Shown here piece by piece: positions 1 through 43,048 of a DNA stretch of 64,000 nucleotides. The stretch spans positions 1 to 64,000 of the forward strand of contig JAECUM010092832.1 of assembly GCA_016617855.1 (NCBI GenBank), read 5' to 3'. Positions within the stretch are counted from its first letter, which is position 1. Every line of letters starts with the position of its first letter. The position numbers and the translations under genes are program-made. The notes below the pieces were generated by a model that was given only the letters and a program-made list of their open reading frames with translations, ran no database searches and had not been told where the DNA came from. This stretch comes from Megalonaias nervosa. Its lineage: Eukaryota > Mollusca > Bivalvia > Unionida > Unionidae.

Positions 1-29869
<29,869 letters not shown>

Positions 29870-30400
29870 TTGTGCACATTAAATTTAGTTTCCTAAACTT
29901 TGAATACCATTGACTATCAGCAGTGCAGCAGTAAACTTATTTTCAACTGGTGTTAAATTTGGCAGGTGCATACAAAATAAAGAATTGTTGTTTGTCAATA
30001 TCCATGAACACTGTTGAACTATGTGTTTGTCACCATGTGGTGCAGTTTTAATGACTTTACCATTTTATTTAAATATTATATCTAGTTTTGTCTTGACTGT
30101 AAATTGTGTTCTCATTGTAAATCTTCATTATACTTAATTTTTATGTTTCCATCTTAAATTTCTTCACTCATTTTCATCAAATTTTATTTCATTTTCTCAT
30201 TGGGTGTTCACAAACCTAAATGCAGTAAATACATTTATTCAGACTTCTGTTTGAGGAGAAAGGGTGGGATTACTGTGGTTGAATACATTATGAATGACAT
30301 TTCAGTATCTGTAATTTGCACACAGAAAATCAGAAAATTGTTAGCAATCTTTTTGCGATCTGACAGTTTGAGCTTTTGTCAGTAAAATCATCATGTATAT
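29870..30400 (+). other. Probable 3' UTR of the helicase gene
   Basis: AT-rich sequence after the TAA. Potential polyadenylation hexamers are ATTAAA at about 29878 and AATAAA at 29976-29981. The true end of the transcript cannot be fixed by eye. Confidence 0.55.
29976..29981 (+). promoter_or_regulatory. AATAAA polyadenylation signal candidate
   Basis: Canonical hexamer 107 bp after the stop codon of the helicase gene, in the expected orientation; 'ttgttgtttgtc' follows as a possible GU-rich downstream element. Confidence 0.5.
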
Positions 30401-32860
30401 AGCCACTATCAGACAAGTAATTTTAAGCAAAATTAAATTCCTGTTGGATAAATATACAAATGTTTAAAGTGCACAATTATTTCCTTATTGTGTAACCTAT
30501 CTGCCCATATTTCTTGATGTTAAATTTAGAGAGTAAGTAGCACAAGTCAATAGTTGTCTATGACTGTTGCTCCTGAATTGATACTTTTTTGTTCTTGTCC
30601 CGGTTACTTTCTTTCTCTCTTTCTTTTCCTTCCTTTCTTTATAAATGTATATAAATATATGGTTGAAATGTAGGCTTATACTTAAGGGAAAGATGTTGCA
30701 CAAAAACAAGCCTCTGTAAAAAGCCAAAAGTGTTGGTGCTTTATAAAACAAATAATTAGCAGTTGAATTTTTACAAGTCAGGCAAGTGACCAGATGAAAT
30801 TTCAAAACTGGCTGCCACATAAGATTCAGACCAGTTAAAGTATGTATTTCTGATCAGCAGCATTGATAAATAACCACAACTGGACTCAATTCTTCAAAAT
30901 GTGACTGGGCTTGACTTGAACATTTTGATTTTTTTCTTTAAAGTTATAACTTGTCCGATTTAAAAGGTTTTATTAACATTGATATCCTTCCAAAACAGGC
31001 TCATAACTTGATACTTGAGCAAAAACTTTTTTGCAACTTTTCCCTGACCAATGTAGATGGCTTACACATTTGAAAAGGGGAGTGTACTTAAGTGCTTATA
31101 CTCAACAAATTCTTGATTTGCAGGTGGAATTTGACATGTACCTCTTGTCAATTTTCCTTCAGACCACAGTTTCATGCAAAACTTGGAAATGAAGAAACAC
31201 AAGGCAAAACCCACCTGTTTGGTCTTGCTTGACCCATTATGACCTTGTTGGATAGTTTATAAAATTTAAAATGAAGGTCTAAATTTTAAAATGTTGCCAA
31301 ACAGAAGAATGGATTGCCAATATATCTGCCTTGCTTTACACTTCTCTGTTGATTTAAAAAAAAAATTTTGATTATCAGACTTGTAGCTATATATTTTCAG
31401 ACTTCATTTTGGATTACATAGTCATTCAGAGTTTTTTTTAAAAATTCATATTTTACACCATACTTCTTGGTCTCGAATACACACAAACTACAATTTCCAG
31501 TACACTGTCGTAGATGATGCAAACGAGCATTGTGTTATTTTAGCTTGCAATTCATTGTCTCTGTGAAATTTTGTTACGTTCATACAAGTGTTAACCATGG
31601 AAATTCTAAAAGGCCTAGTTATTCAGACTGATGGAAATTGTATTAGAATCTTACAAAAAGGTATTTATGTATTTGATAACAATTCAGACCAGGGGTTAAA
31701 TAATTTTTTAAAGATGCTGCTCACTTGAATATCACTCATGATGATTTGAAAATCGTCATTGCAAGCAGGACCAAGAAAATTGCGATATTTTCTCAAGTTT
31801 AAAATGAACTTTGTCAGTAAATGTTTTTTTAAAAATAAACGAGTTCTTTATCATTTTCACCACTATCAACACTAGTTCTTACACAAGCATAGGGTCCATG
31901 CAGGACAGCCGTTTTAGGCCAAAGGGACGTCTTGGCTGCATCAGAAGAGGAATGATGTAGAAAATGAGGGAAGTGAGTGAAGACGAGTCAGCAGTTGCTA
32001 TGCTCAAAATGGTCAAAAACAAGAAATTGTTTATTAGACTTGAAGCAAACTAAAAATCATCATTTGATTCAGCCGACTTTTTTAACTTTGTTTTGGCTAA
32101 AATCTGTAACATCAAGACTAGATTACTATCATAAAGGCATTGGTGAAAGTTCTCCATCATATGATGCAAATTCTGTTCTCATAATGCCCCTCAAGGTCAA
32201 TCTTGTAATTCGTGTAAATCTGTTTAGGGGTGGGGTGGGGAGGGGTTTAGGGGAAGTCAAGGTGATTGGAAAATAGGGGGAAAAAAATCAGTGCTTAGGG
32301 GTACTACATTTTAAACTTAAGATTTACTGTTGCGCAAGCAAAGTTTTTGTGCAGTATTCAGTTTACATGAGGCTACTTGAAAGTGTTCTGCTGAATCACA
32401 AAGTTCATACTCACTCCATAATTCAGTGCCCTCTACGGAAACCTAATGAACTACGGAAATCTGAATAACTTGTTCCTTTTATTCCACTGCTGTTTGATTC
32501 CTGCATTAGCCTCATAGGAACTATAGCAGATAGAGGGGGCTGAATTGACACCTCAGCCGATTCTATACCTCCATTACCTTGGATCAGTGGTTGTTGGTCA
32601 GGGCAATTGGAATTTTGCTGATGCTAGATTTGCATACAATTTACTGCATTTATATTTTCATCTCTCCATTATGGTACAGTCACAAATGTATAAATGGTTA
32701 AAAGAACAGCACACTCATCTTCTCCTTCTCCCCCCCCCCCCAAAGTTGAAACGTCAAAGCTCTACTTCTCCTGACTGCAGATCAGCACCATTTTCAAACA
32801 GACCAACTACAGATCATATGAAGTCTTTTAGCAAAAATTCTATGTTGATATGACCATGCT
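30400..32860. other. Intergenic, no gene seen
   Basis: AT-rich, with a pyrimidine-rich tract near 30607-30640, a G-quadruplex-type run at 32227-32245 and a C-run at 32731-32741. ORFs here have no family similarity that I recognise. Confidence 0.6.
32227..32245 (+). other. Four-G4-run potential G-quadruplex
   Basis: Reads GGGGTGGGGTGGGGAGGGG: four runs of four G separated by single-base loops, followed by another GGGG at 32250. This is an ideal intramolecular G-quadruplex pattern in otherwise AT-rich DNA. Confidence 0.85.
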
Positions 32861-32869
32861 TTTGGGAGT

Positions 32870-33350
32870 GGTAGCAATAAGATTTTCAAAATGGCTGCTG
32901 GAGTGACCCTCTTGAATATTCAGGGGTCACTTTTATCAGTTAGAACCAACTAGATCTTTAGGATGAAAGTATCCACAAAGTCTAATGTTAATCCTTTGAG
33001 CTGAGTAACAGTAGTAACAAGACTTGTGCTAACAGATGCTGGATGTCAGACAAAAGGCCATCACACAAGTTCTTGAAGCCTTGAGTGGTCTAAAGTTCTC
33101 ACCATTACGGAACACTGCCATCTCACCTCTGTCTGCATGGGTTCGAGTCTTTGGTTCGGCCAAAGTGGATATGTGAGAAAGCTTGCCAGTAGCTTCTCGT
33201 GGATCGGTGGTACTTTCCGTGGGTTTTCCAGGGTTCTTCCTCCACCATTTATACTGGCCGCCATGTATAGCCTATCTTGTGCTGAAAAATGGCGTTAAAC
33301 CCAACAACAACAACAACATCACAAAAGTTCTTCTGGTATTTGACACTATC
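32870..33350 (-). repeat. Composite repeat fragment interrupted by a SINE
   Basis: On the minus strand the left module reads 'accagaagaacttttgtgat' then, across the SINE, 'ggccttttgtctgacatcca', followed by core phrases. On the + strand 'gattttcaaaatggctgctg' is seen near 32881. It belongs to the family at 10905. The SINE 33075-33317 sits in the left module. Confidence 0.55.
33075..33317 (+). mobile_element. tRNA-derived SINE, copy c
   Basis: Same body as the other copies; B box 'gggttcgagtctttgg'; tail 'gttaaaccc' plus (CAA)n. Target duplication ATCACACAAGTTCTT (33060-33074) versus ATCACAAAAGTTCTT (33318-33332). The A-box half of the head is shortened ('gccttgagtggtctaaagtt'). Confidence 0.9.
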
Positions 33351-34264
33351 TATAGGTAAAAGAAATTTAGTCTGAAGGAAACCATGAATAGTACCATGCA
33401 CAGACTGACTGACAACCCCTATCTATCACTACATTTCAATGTCACATTTTGTTTACTTTAGAAGTTGGTAACATTTAATCTTACTCGTGCAGAGATCTAG
33501 AAATAAAGAAAAGAAATTCAAGTGGTTGTAGCTGTGCTTGGCACCATACATGACACTTTAAGTCGATCTGTTACCAACAGGACACGTTTAATCCGATATT
33601 TGTAAATGTAAATCTAAAATGAAAATCAAAGGAGCTGCATATCTTAGTAAATAAATAAACCACTAAAAAAAAGAAAAACTGTGCTTTAAATAGAATAATT
33701 TAGAGACACAATTGTCAGCTTTTGATACAAGTGTACTTAGAAAGGAAGTAGTATTATGGGGTCCATGAAGGCCTTGTATTGCTCACCTGGGTAGTTGTAA
33801 TATGTCAGCTTATGAATGAAAATTTGCACATAGATTGTTGAAGGGGGAAGAAAATACTTGGAGCACAAAACAGCTTCACTATTAATGTGCATGTTGTTTA
33901 TTTCTCCAAGACGATATATGTAGTATTGGTGTCTCTGCATAAAAGGAGGAGTCATACAATAGACGTGTACTCCTGGATCACTCCCTTGAGACTTCATAAA
34001 GAGTATACAGTTATTTCACATTGCAATGGGAGTTAATATATGCAATCAACATGGATTCTTAAATCTGCTCTTGCATGTCAGATGATCAGCACAAAGTTCA
34101 ACCTTGGTAGTAGTGATTCACTGGTTAAAACATTTTGAACATGACCAGAAGGTTGGGAGTTCTATTCCCACCGATCTTTTCAGATCACAGAATTTCTGAT
34201 GAATATTTGAAAGGTGATATGATTCTTTGTTCTTAGTAGTTGCATTTGGGCATGCTCTATTAAG
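33350..34264. other. Intergenic; weak tRNA-like stretch
   Basis: No gene seen. Near 34112-34172 'tgattcactggttaaaac' and 'gggagttctattccc' are spaced like degenerate A and B boxes, so this may be the head of another, older SINE. The rest is AT-rich. Confidence 0.35.
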
Positions 34265-35065
34265 AAAGCATATAGTTTTTACCTCTACTGGTCATAGACT
34301 GGAACAGCATAAGGGATGGTCTACTGTAATCTTCCAACAATTGTTGTTCAGCATCCAGTTTTACAAGTTGGCACTACTTAAACTGAAGTACTTGGAGAAT
34401 TGCCTTGAAATTGTACACACATTCATCCAATGGTCTACTTGGTTGCAAATCAAAATGGTGCTGATCTGATATTCAGAATGGCAGCCATCTTGAAAATATT
34501 GTCACTACTCCTACATAATGGCCACATCAAGATCTGGTTTTCACTGAAAGACGACTTATGATGTGTAGCTGGTGCCGGTTTGACATCCAGTATAGCCACC
34601 ACAGCAGCCATCTTGAAAATCCTGTTATAGCTACTATGGAAAGAAAGTCGTATCTTGAAAATATTATCTCTACTCCTCCCAAATGGATCACTTATGTCAA
34701 TGTGGGGTTTTCAATAATAGCCTTCTTGTGATACCTAAGTGGTCCTCAATGAAAATGGTGTCATTCATACATCCAATATGTCTGCAACAATGATGGTCTT
34801 AAAAATCTTGTCACTACTTCCCATGAATGATCAACATAACGATGGGTTTTCATCCTAAAGATGTGAAATGTCTTCTTTGTCCTAAATGAAAATAGTGCAA
34901 AGCTAAAATTGAATAGGTACAGCAGCTAATTTGAAAATTTGTTGATCAATGTAGAACATCAGAGGTGGTTTCAAGACTCGACAGTTAAAAGGAAGAAATG
35001 ATCTTTGAATTCCTAGAAATTCTTTTCACCCAGTATAGTGTCAATTCTTTCAATGAACTAGTTAT
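34265..35065 (+). repeat. Composite repeat copy, full layout
   Basis: The left module 'ctactggtcatagactggaa' runs to 'cattcatccaatggtctact'. About five core units with 'gccatcttgaaaat' follow, then the right module 'ctcgacagttaaaaggaag ... ttcctagaaattcttttcac ... caattctttcaatgaact'. It is a useful uninterrupted reference for the copies split by other elements. Confidence 0.65.
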
Positions 35066-35535
35066 TTGTATTAAATGCTAAACATACAAAACATGCATTT
35101 TAAAATTATTTGTGAGTAACGGGAGTGAATATGGCATTAATGACCAATGATTCAGGCACTTTGATGAAGCAGTACTATAAACTGTCAAACATTATTTAAC
35201 CAAAAATATCAGACTTGCTTCAAAATGTTCAGGAATTAAAAATTTCAAGATTTTAGCAATAACTGTTATGCAAGCAAATTTATAAACTTGGATGTGGCTT
35301 TTTAAAAAAATTACTTAGATTAATTTGTTTGTTCATGCACATATGTAAAATAATTATACTTCGGAACAAGAATTGATGTGATTCGAGGCATGTTGTTCAG
35401 CAAAATGTATAAGCATGCATCAGATGCATAAAAACATTTCTGGTTTGGCTAGGTTAGGCCTGCCTCAAGTTGTTTTGCCCAGTGTCTTTTTGGATTGGTA
35501 TTTATTGGGCAATAGTTAAGTGTCTTGATTAAGCT

Positions 35536-35647
35536 AACAGCCATCATGAAGTTCCATTTTAAGTATGTTGGTGCACAGCAGTTTTTTTTGGAACAGCCAT
35601 CATGAAGTTCCATTTTAAGTACGTTGGTGCACAGCAGTTTTTCTTGG
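35536..35647. repeat. 56-bp tandem duplication
   Basis: 'aacagccatcatgaagttcc ... ttggtgcacagcagtttttt' is present twice, offset 56 bp, with two or three substitutions. The surrounding 35066-36320 shows no gene. Confidence 0.85.
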
Positions 35648-36324
35648 TGAAAAATTGTTGAGCATAAGAGATGACAATAACATTTCTAGTTTTGTTGGAA
35701 TAAGCACATTTTAAGGTGTTCTGCATAATGATGTATTTTCATTGTTCCTGGGCAGTAAGAGTAAAAATGTATATCCTAAGAAATGAATGTAGCAGCTGGC
35801 CCAGTCTGGTCTTGGAAATGAACCAGGTAGTCCAATAAGCTACCATTTATTTAATGATCAGTGTGTTTAGATGCAAACCATTCTGGCTGGTTTGAGCTCA
35901 GCTGTAAAAGGTGTTTTTGTTGAGAGGCTTTCATTATTTGAGCAGACAGAATAAAATGTCCATGACACAACATGGCAGATGACCTAGGTTTGCCTAACAC
36001 ATCATTCTTGCATAAACATCTTTGTGACATCTCGCAGCGCCATCCCAACACACAGACTGGTTTAAGTGTTTCCCTATGTAAACATCTTCATCCGCATGAT
36101 AGTAATAATTTAGTGGTGTTTTACAAACTAGTCTTGTACCAGTAAATATAATTATGAAATTAGTATCAACTTGGAAGTCTTGAAGTGTTATTTGTTATAT
36201 TTTTCTTTACAAAATCATTCATTATGATCACTAACATTATATTTGTAACAATTTTTTTTTATAGTTTCAACTGATTTGTATGCATCTTGTATTCTAAAAT
36301 GGTTCTTTTGGTTGTTTTTAATCA

Positions 36325-37145
36325 GCTCTACTAGTCATGAACCAGAAGAGCTTATGGGATGGTCTGCTGTCTTTCATCCATCTGTCCATCCATTAGCACA
36401 AGTTTGTTATCTCTATTCATAAACTACCTGGAAGATTGCCTTCAAGTTTGCACACACATATTCATCCCATAGTCTAGTTGCTTCAAAAGAAATGGTGCTG
36501 CTCAGACATATATGGCCACCACAGTTGCTATGGTCATATCAACATGGGGTTTCACTACAAGACTTCTTGATGTCTGGTTGGTCCTAAATGAAGATGGTGC
36601 TGATCTATGTCCAATATGGCCACCACAGTAGTCATCTTGAAAATCTTGTCGCTACTCCTCCTGAATGGATTGTCATGTATCAACATGGTGTTTTCATCAA
36701 AAGACTTTATGATGTTGGTGCTAAATAAAACTGATGCCAATCTGATATACAGTATGGCTGCCATGGAAGCTATCTTGAAAATCTTATCATTACTGGATGG
36801 TTGTGTCACTATGAGGTTTTGACTAAATGACTTCTTACGATGTCTAGCTGGGCCTAAATAAAATTTATGCCAATCTGACATCTGATACTGCTGCCATCTT
36901 AAATATCTTGGTATCACAACTCTACTGGAACATAAAGTCGTATGAATGGGGGATTTTCACCAGAAGTCTCATTGTGACATTTGGTATGTGTACCACAGCA
37001 GCTAATTTGAAAATCTTTTTTGATAAAGAATATCAGAGATGGTTTTATCACATGACAGTCGAAAGGAAGAAATGGTCTAGTCTTGAATTCCTGAAAATTC
37101 TTCTCAGCCAGTACAACATCATTTCCTTTGAGGGACTCTTGTTTT
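36325..37145 (+). repeat. Composite repeat copy, full layout
   Basis: The left module 'ctctactagtcatgaaccag', 'cttatgggatggtctgctgt' and 'tccatccattagcacaag' begins it. Four to five core units with 'gccaccacagtagtcatctt' type phrases follow. The right module is 'cttgaattcctgaaaattct ... cctttgagggactcttgt'. The minus-strand 120-codon frame (36555-36917) and the + frames are produced by the repeat units. Confidence 0.65.
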
Positions 37146-38640
37146 GTCTGCTATGGGAAGAACTTGGCATAATCCCAGATGGGTGATTCTAAGTAGTTCT
37201 TATCTTTTTTTCTAGTTAAAATATTGGCAAGTAAATACATCCACCTGTGTGTAAACATTTCAGTACGAAATTACTACTTTTGAATAGAAAAATTCCACAA
37301 GTGCTATGAACGCTAGTCTATTGTACTATCAGACACAAAATTGGAAATAAGGCAAGTGGAATGGTAACAAATTCAGTCAATCAGATGATTGCATCAACCC
37401 ATTAATATGCACAGCTGTTGCTCACATTAAAACTTGTCAGATTATCTGGACAATTCAAGCCAATATATGAAGCATAATCAAAATTTGTTCATAAATATGG
37501 TCTCTTTGGAGTGATAACAAACTTGACGAATCACATACACGACCACTACAGCAGACATTTAGAGGAAATGGGTAATGCTGTCAATGCTGAGCTGGGGAAG
37601 AAGAACTTTGAGTCTGCTGTAAAGACTGGCTGAAATCGGGTCACCATTGTTGAATATATCGAGCTAACCAATTCAGATAGTTCAGAAATAAAAGTCATTA
37701 TTCGACTTGCACTGTGAAGTGTGCTGATGAAAAATGCTGCTTGAAACCAAGAAGTTCATATGTAAGTGTGGTTACAGGCAGGTTTCTTCACTACCTCTCA
37801 TGAAACATGCAAAGGGTATGGAATGAGGAACAGAAAAAGCATCACAGAAGTTTCCATCCCTTTTTGCATCTCAAAGTCGGAAAGTGGATGACATCCTTCC
37901 CTGGTCTGCCAATACCTTGTGGTTGATTCCATATGACCTGTATTGTCTGTCAGTTCAGTCTATGCTGACTGGATCTTCATGGTATGCTGCCTGTACTACG
38001 TCTTTTTGGTCATGTTGTGCAGCCACTCTGTCCAGTACATACAGGTATTGGTTCTGTTGATGCACATCAGACAGTGAGTGGCTACCTGTAGGCAAAGCAA
38101 AATGATGTTCATAATTGTGAACGATGAGAATGGAGAAAAATGCAGATTGGCTTCGATTTGAGTGGAATATTCTTTGAAAAGGACGACAATCTCAGTAGGC
38201 AAAGTTTTCCAGTTGGTTCCATGAAGGAGCATTTTAAATCACCATGGGAGGAAGAGAACATTTAGACAAAATTCCTGAGATGAGATATCTACAGCTTTAT
38301 TTCTTGGATTTTAAATCATTTTCCTAACCATATTTTTTCTTTAATAATATAGGTTTCCAGATGATTAAAAAGCCAGACTGACCAAGATAGTTTTTAAAAA
38401 AGTATTAAATCAGAATGTTGTGCTGTATTGTTTGAATTTCTAATACAAAATGATTTCAAACCAATTTTATTTGGTTGGATGGGGTGTCAAAGCTTCTTGT
38501 TGTTGTCATATATGAGGGGGAGGGGTCCGAGTTTTCATGATAACGTGGAGGTTTGGTAAAAATAAGCCAAAGTAGTGTAGCATCATATATGGATGACCCT
38601 AAATGTAATCTGCAATACCTGCTTTACTTTAAGACAGAGC
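37146..38640. other. Intergenic, unassigned
   Basis: 37550-38230 reads like decayed coding sequence on the + strand: short open pieces such as GNAVNAELGKKNFESAVKTG near 37570, broken by stops. I cannot name a family. Possibly an old transposon relic. Confidence 0.35.
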
Positions 38641-39409
38641 GAACTTAAAATTTTACCTTTTTACCTCAAAATCAATTGGCCTCTTTCATACCTTAGGTGC
38701 AAACGCGCCACAAACTTTGGTTAATGTATGTGATCAAAAGCTCTGCAAAAACCCATATTTTTTTGTCAGTGACCTTGACCTTTGTCCTCAAAAATACCCA
38801 GTATGCTTCTTTCTAACCCAACATACACATCTTTCACAAACTTTGGCGATGATACATATTTGAGAACTTAAATATTTGTGCAGAAACCATTTTGCTTCAT
38901 TCAGGAAATTATTGACCAACAAGCTTCAATAGCCTTAATGTTTGGTCAATGTATAGTCTTGAACTAATCTTTCTGTGTAGAAACCATTATTTTCTTGTTA
39001 GACTTGCACTGACCTTTTAATGTGTTGTTTTAACCTAAGTACAAGTTATTTGCAACAATTTGCTCAAGGAACTTGATCATACCTGTTGACTTTCCTGCTG
39101 GAAGAGAAAACTCCTGATTTGTGCAGTCATTCCACTCCTACATCACAATCTCATAATATCTCCAGATTTTTGCAGAGAACTCTGGATTATTACATTATGC
39201 CTTCATTTTTCCAAAACATCCTACATAAATAGCTGTATCATGCAAACTCTGCATCTGAGATTTTGAAAGAACATGGCCACTTTGTTGTTGAGAAGGATTG
39301 ATCAATATGAAGATGTGAGGATTAGCAGTTAGGATCATGTGCTGTCAGTTTTGTCTGTGCTTTGACCTTTGTCAATGTTATACTTTTATTTTAATTTGTA
39401 TGTGCTTTG

Positions 39410-39493
<84 letters not shown>

Positions 39494-40300
39494 TTATATT
39501 TGATTAATAATACTGTCTTTCTAAAATGTTTTTTGTACCATAATCATTTTACTACAGTAATTCAAAAATTGAAGTTAAAATGTGTTTTTTGGTATTTTTT
39601 GCAAATGGGCAATATTTAGTGAAACGATACTTTAAAAATGCCACAGAAAAACCTCTTTATCTTATGTCCCAATCTCCACAGTATTTTATTGAATCTCCCT
39701 ACTTAGCTTTTGAAAAGTTGACAGGTATGATTATGTAAAACCATTTTTCTTTGAACCTTAATTACCTAGACGTTTGAAATTTTTTTTTTTTTAAAGAAAA
39801 ATCAATAGGCTAGTTCCTCACCCCAAGTGCAAGCCATCCACAAAGTTTGGTCCAGATCTGTAATGTAGAATTAATGCTATTGTGCAGAAACCATTTTAGT
39901 TCTCAACCCCCGACTTGATAGTCTTCTTCCTACCCACAAGTGCAAACTGTCCACAATGTTTTGTATTGGTAGAAGGTGGAGAACTGGAGCTGTCGTGCAG
40001 AGACAAATGTAACAGATGAATGAGTGTACAGTATGACATCAAAAGCATTTATGGTGGATGTATAAAAAAAACCCCAACATTTTTCTTGTTTCAATAACAA
40101 GTGATCTCGACCTTTAGTCCCCGAATGAATAGGTTTCTGCTGTCCTTCATGTGGAAACCATCATCAAAATTTAATCCAGGTGTGTGATACAGTGGTACTG
40201 TTATTGTGCAGAAACCATTATTGTTTCACTTGCAGTAATTCTGACCATTTGATTCTAAAACTGACATGACTTCTTTACTTGGAATGGAAGTTACCAACTA
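38640..40300. repeat. Degenerate 'tgaccttgacctttg' repeat tract
   Basis: Recurring phrases 'cctcaaaatcaattggcctc', 'gtgaccttgacctttgtcc', 'tgcaaac.atccacaaagtttgg' and 'gtgcagaaaccatttt' in irregular units of roughly 150-200 bp. The class resembles the repeats at 18780-19450 and 46840-47000. No ORF is supported. Confidence 0.5.
39413..39490. repeat. (AT)39 microsatellite
   Basis: Uninterrupted AT dinucleotide run of 78 bp. The adjoining ORF of alternating Ile-Tyr is an artefact of it. Confidence 0.98.
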
Positions 40301-40302
40301 GC

Positions 40303-40506
40303 CTTGCTTGTTAAGTCGAGATCAACTGTATACTGCATAGAGCCAGATCTGCTGTCACATAATGCACCAGCAGATCTGGGTCTGTGCAATTTATTGTGAG
40401 TAATCAGTAGAACAAACAACATATACCCTGGTTTGCAGGCACATTCTACTATGGCATCAGGATCTTTGTTGTTTGCAGTTTGACTAGACTTATAAGTGAG
40501 TATTGA
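40303..40506 (+). mobile_element. Twin-hairpin element, copy A
   Basis: Two consecutive palindromes. The first has 'cagatctgctgtcacataat' and 'agcagatctgggtctgtgca', the second 'catataccctggtttgcagg' and 'ggatctttgttgtttgcagt'. Between them lies the spacer 'gagtaatcagtagaacaaa'. The right end reads 'acttataagtgagta'. The reference copy is 42270-42470. Confidence 0.75.
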
Positions 40507-42269
40507 TGGTATTTATACAGCCTGGCATTGATGGTGAACTAAAGTTACTGTGCAGAAACAAAGAAAAAGGAACAGACAGATGGATGCATGCCATAACATG
40601 GTGCATATAACTGAACATCCTGCTCATTCATACCGCCAGTACCAACATCTAATTTTTCAGTTTATTTGGGAACTCTTAACGACACCAACATGTATTATCA
40701 TGATAGAAATCATTGCCTTGGAAAACTGGATAAACCTTGTCATAAGTTAAGTGGACTGATTTCCTAATAATAGAAAATAATTTTTTTTGTCCACAATAGC
40801 TTGCCATATTTCTTGGTGCTGGTGAAATTTTAAAGAATTCATTCTTTAAATAATTTTGTATTTATCTGAAATGATTTTGTAAGTAATAAAGTAGGCAGGG
40901 TTTAGAACAAATTCAAGAGAGGTCACCTGGTGGGTGTAGCATAGATAGGTTGGTGACATGTATGTGGCGAAAAAGAAGAAACTTTTATGTACAAGGAATT
41001 AAATTCAATATTGATTCTCTCCCTTATAATAAAATTTTGTAGTAGTGACAGCGTTTAAGGCTCAGGACAGATATAAGAATTGCAAAGATCCTCTATGTGG
41101 TCTGAACAACTTATGAACAGTATGTTTTGGGATAGAAATTACTGAAAAGAAAAGAAATCACATGCACTCACACTACTGTAAATTATAATTTTAAACACAA
41201 CAAAACGGACACAAAAAAGTGATTAATAATAACCCGTTACAATAGTCATTTTAATTCGTACTCTACAGTCAAGTGGAATTTGTGTATAAACTTTAAATAT
41301 AGCAACAATTTAGTAATGCATACATGAACTCAAGCACAAAATCATTAAGATCCTTGTGTTAAACATCGTTACTGTGGCCACTTCAATTTACATCTTGTGA
41401 CTTTCAGCTGGAATTCACAATATTTTTTAAACCCCAATTAATTTCTGCATAATAATAAATATGCTAACAATTCAGTGATGCTTACATGAGCTCAAGCACA
41501 AAATCTATTATTTTCACCTTACTGACGCAAAGACAAAGCCTTATAACAAACCATCAAAATACAATGAACCAATTTTTTTTTTTCATTTCACATGTACAGA
41601 CTTGGTCTCTTAATTTAACACACATTTGTCACTATAAGCATCAAACACAATTTTCATGACATTTCAGACTGATAATTGGATAAACAATTTGGATAAATGA
41701 GACTAAAGTATAATTCATCACAGACAGGCAACATACCATTCAGCTTAATCAGTAGTCAAAGTATGTGTATATATGTAAATAAATGTCTATAATTGTTTTT
41801 TGTTTTTTTTGTTTTTTTTACATACTGTGACTAAGAGAACACAGACTGAGATTTCCCATTACATAATATACAAACAGATTTAGGTCTATACAAATTGTTT
41901 TACTGATAATTTCAAACCAATAGCACCAGGAAGACACCAACTGACTAGTGCATTAAAAATATAGATTGGGGTGTACCTTGTTTGCAGTTATGTGTTTGAT
42001 CATTGATAAATATAGCCGTATTTTTGACCATATTTAGGTTGCCAAATTTAGAAAAAAAATATAAAACGAGTTTAAAGATGAAAAGTTGACATGTTTTATC
42101 AACAGTTTTTACAAAAATGTACACTGCTAAACTTATTTTAGCTAAGTTACAAATTTCTTCAATTATTTAATTGTATATTATGAAATCTGATTGAAGTATA
42201 AATTATTTTTAAAAACAAAACATTTTAACATTTTATATTATAAACTTTAAAGATAATTAACCATGTAAC
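40507..42269. other. AT-rich stretch, no gene
   Basis: Numerous A/T runs including poly-T near 41573-41584 and 41797-41819. It could include distal 3' UTR of a minus-strand gene ending at 44852, but nothing shows it. Confidence 0.5.
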
Positions 42270-42470
42270 ATATATGCTCGCTTATGAGTCCAACTGCAAA
42301 CTGCACAGACCCAGATCTGCCATGGCATAATGTGCCAGCAGATCTGGGCTTGTGCAGTTTGTTAGGAGTAATCAGCAGAACAAACAGCATAGACCCTGAT
42401 CTGCAGATGCATTATGATATGGCAGATTAGGATCATTGTTGTTTGCAGTACTTATAAGTGAATATATATG
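42270..42470 (+). mobile_element. Twin-hairpin element, copy B (reference)
   Basis: About 200 bp. The outer ends 'tatatgctcgcttatgagtc' and 'acttataagtgaatata' are imperfect inverted repeats. The inner hairpin 1 (42296-42362) pairs CAAACTGCACAGACCCAGAT with its complement around a 'ccatggcataatgtgccag' loop region that is itself near-palindromic. Hairpin 2 (about 42379-42447) pairs 'caaacagcatagaccctgat' with 'gatcattgttgtttg' around 'gatgcattatg'. The spacer is 'ttaggagtaatcagcagaa'. There is no coding capacity. The form suggests a fold-back MITE. Confidence 0.85.
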
Positions 42471-43048
42471 GTAATTTGCAAATATTACAATTCATTAAAA
42501 CATAGCACTTTAGTAACAACTCTGAATGAATTTTAAGGATATTATATTTTGCATCTTTATCTTTTATTTTATATATCTCTAATAGAGTTTTAATATATTC
42601 CCTTTTTACCTTTTATCATGTACTCCATGTTTATTTGGAAGGGTCTTTCTTCTGAAATATTTTTTCTTTTTCGTAATTCTTTGTTTTTAGAACTTACAAT
42701 TTAATCTGAACCATATAGCCAGTACTTTGCTGAGATGCTGTTAAAGCTCAACACATAAATATGTAATTACTTAAATAACATCACATCATATCTGAAAAAT
42801 GCAGATTCTCAAGTTTATTAAAAACTTTCTTCCAATATTAGCTAAATGTGTAAAACCAGATCATGAACAATTAGACTGTTTACACGATAGTTCAGAATCT
42901 GCTATAAAATGTTCAAAATATATGTTGGACAATTATCTTCATACAGACAGGTGGTCAGCAGTAAACAATGTAAAGTAAGGTGAATAACAGAGATCTACTG
43001 ACTGATAATATGCCTGCATTATAATTAGGGTCAAAATGTTTGATCTAC

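Noticed and set aside
39407..39619. Open frame of alternating Ile-Tyr
   Set aside because: Translation of the (AT)39 microsatellite.
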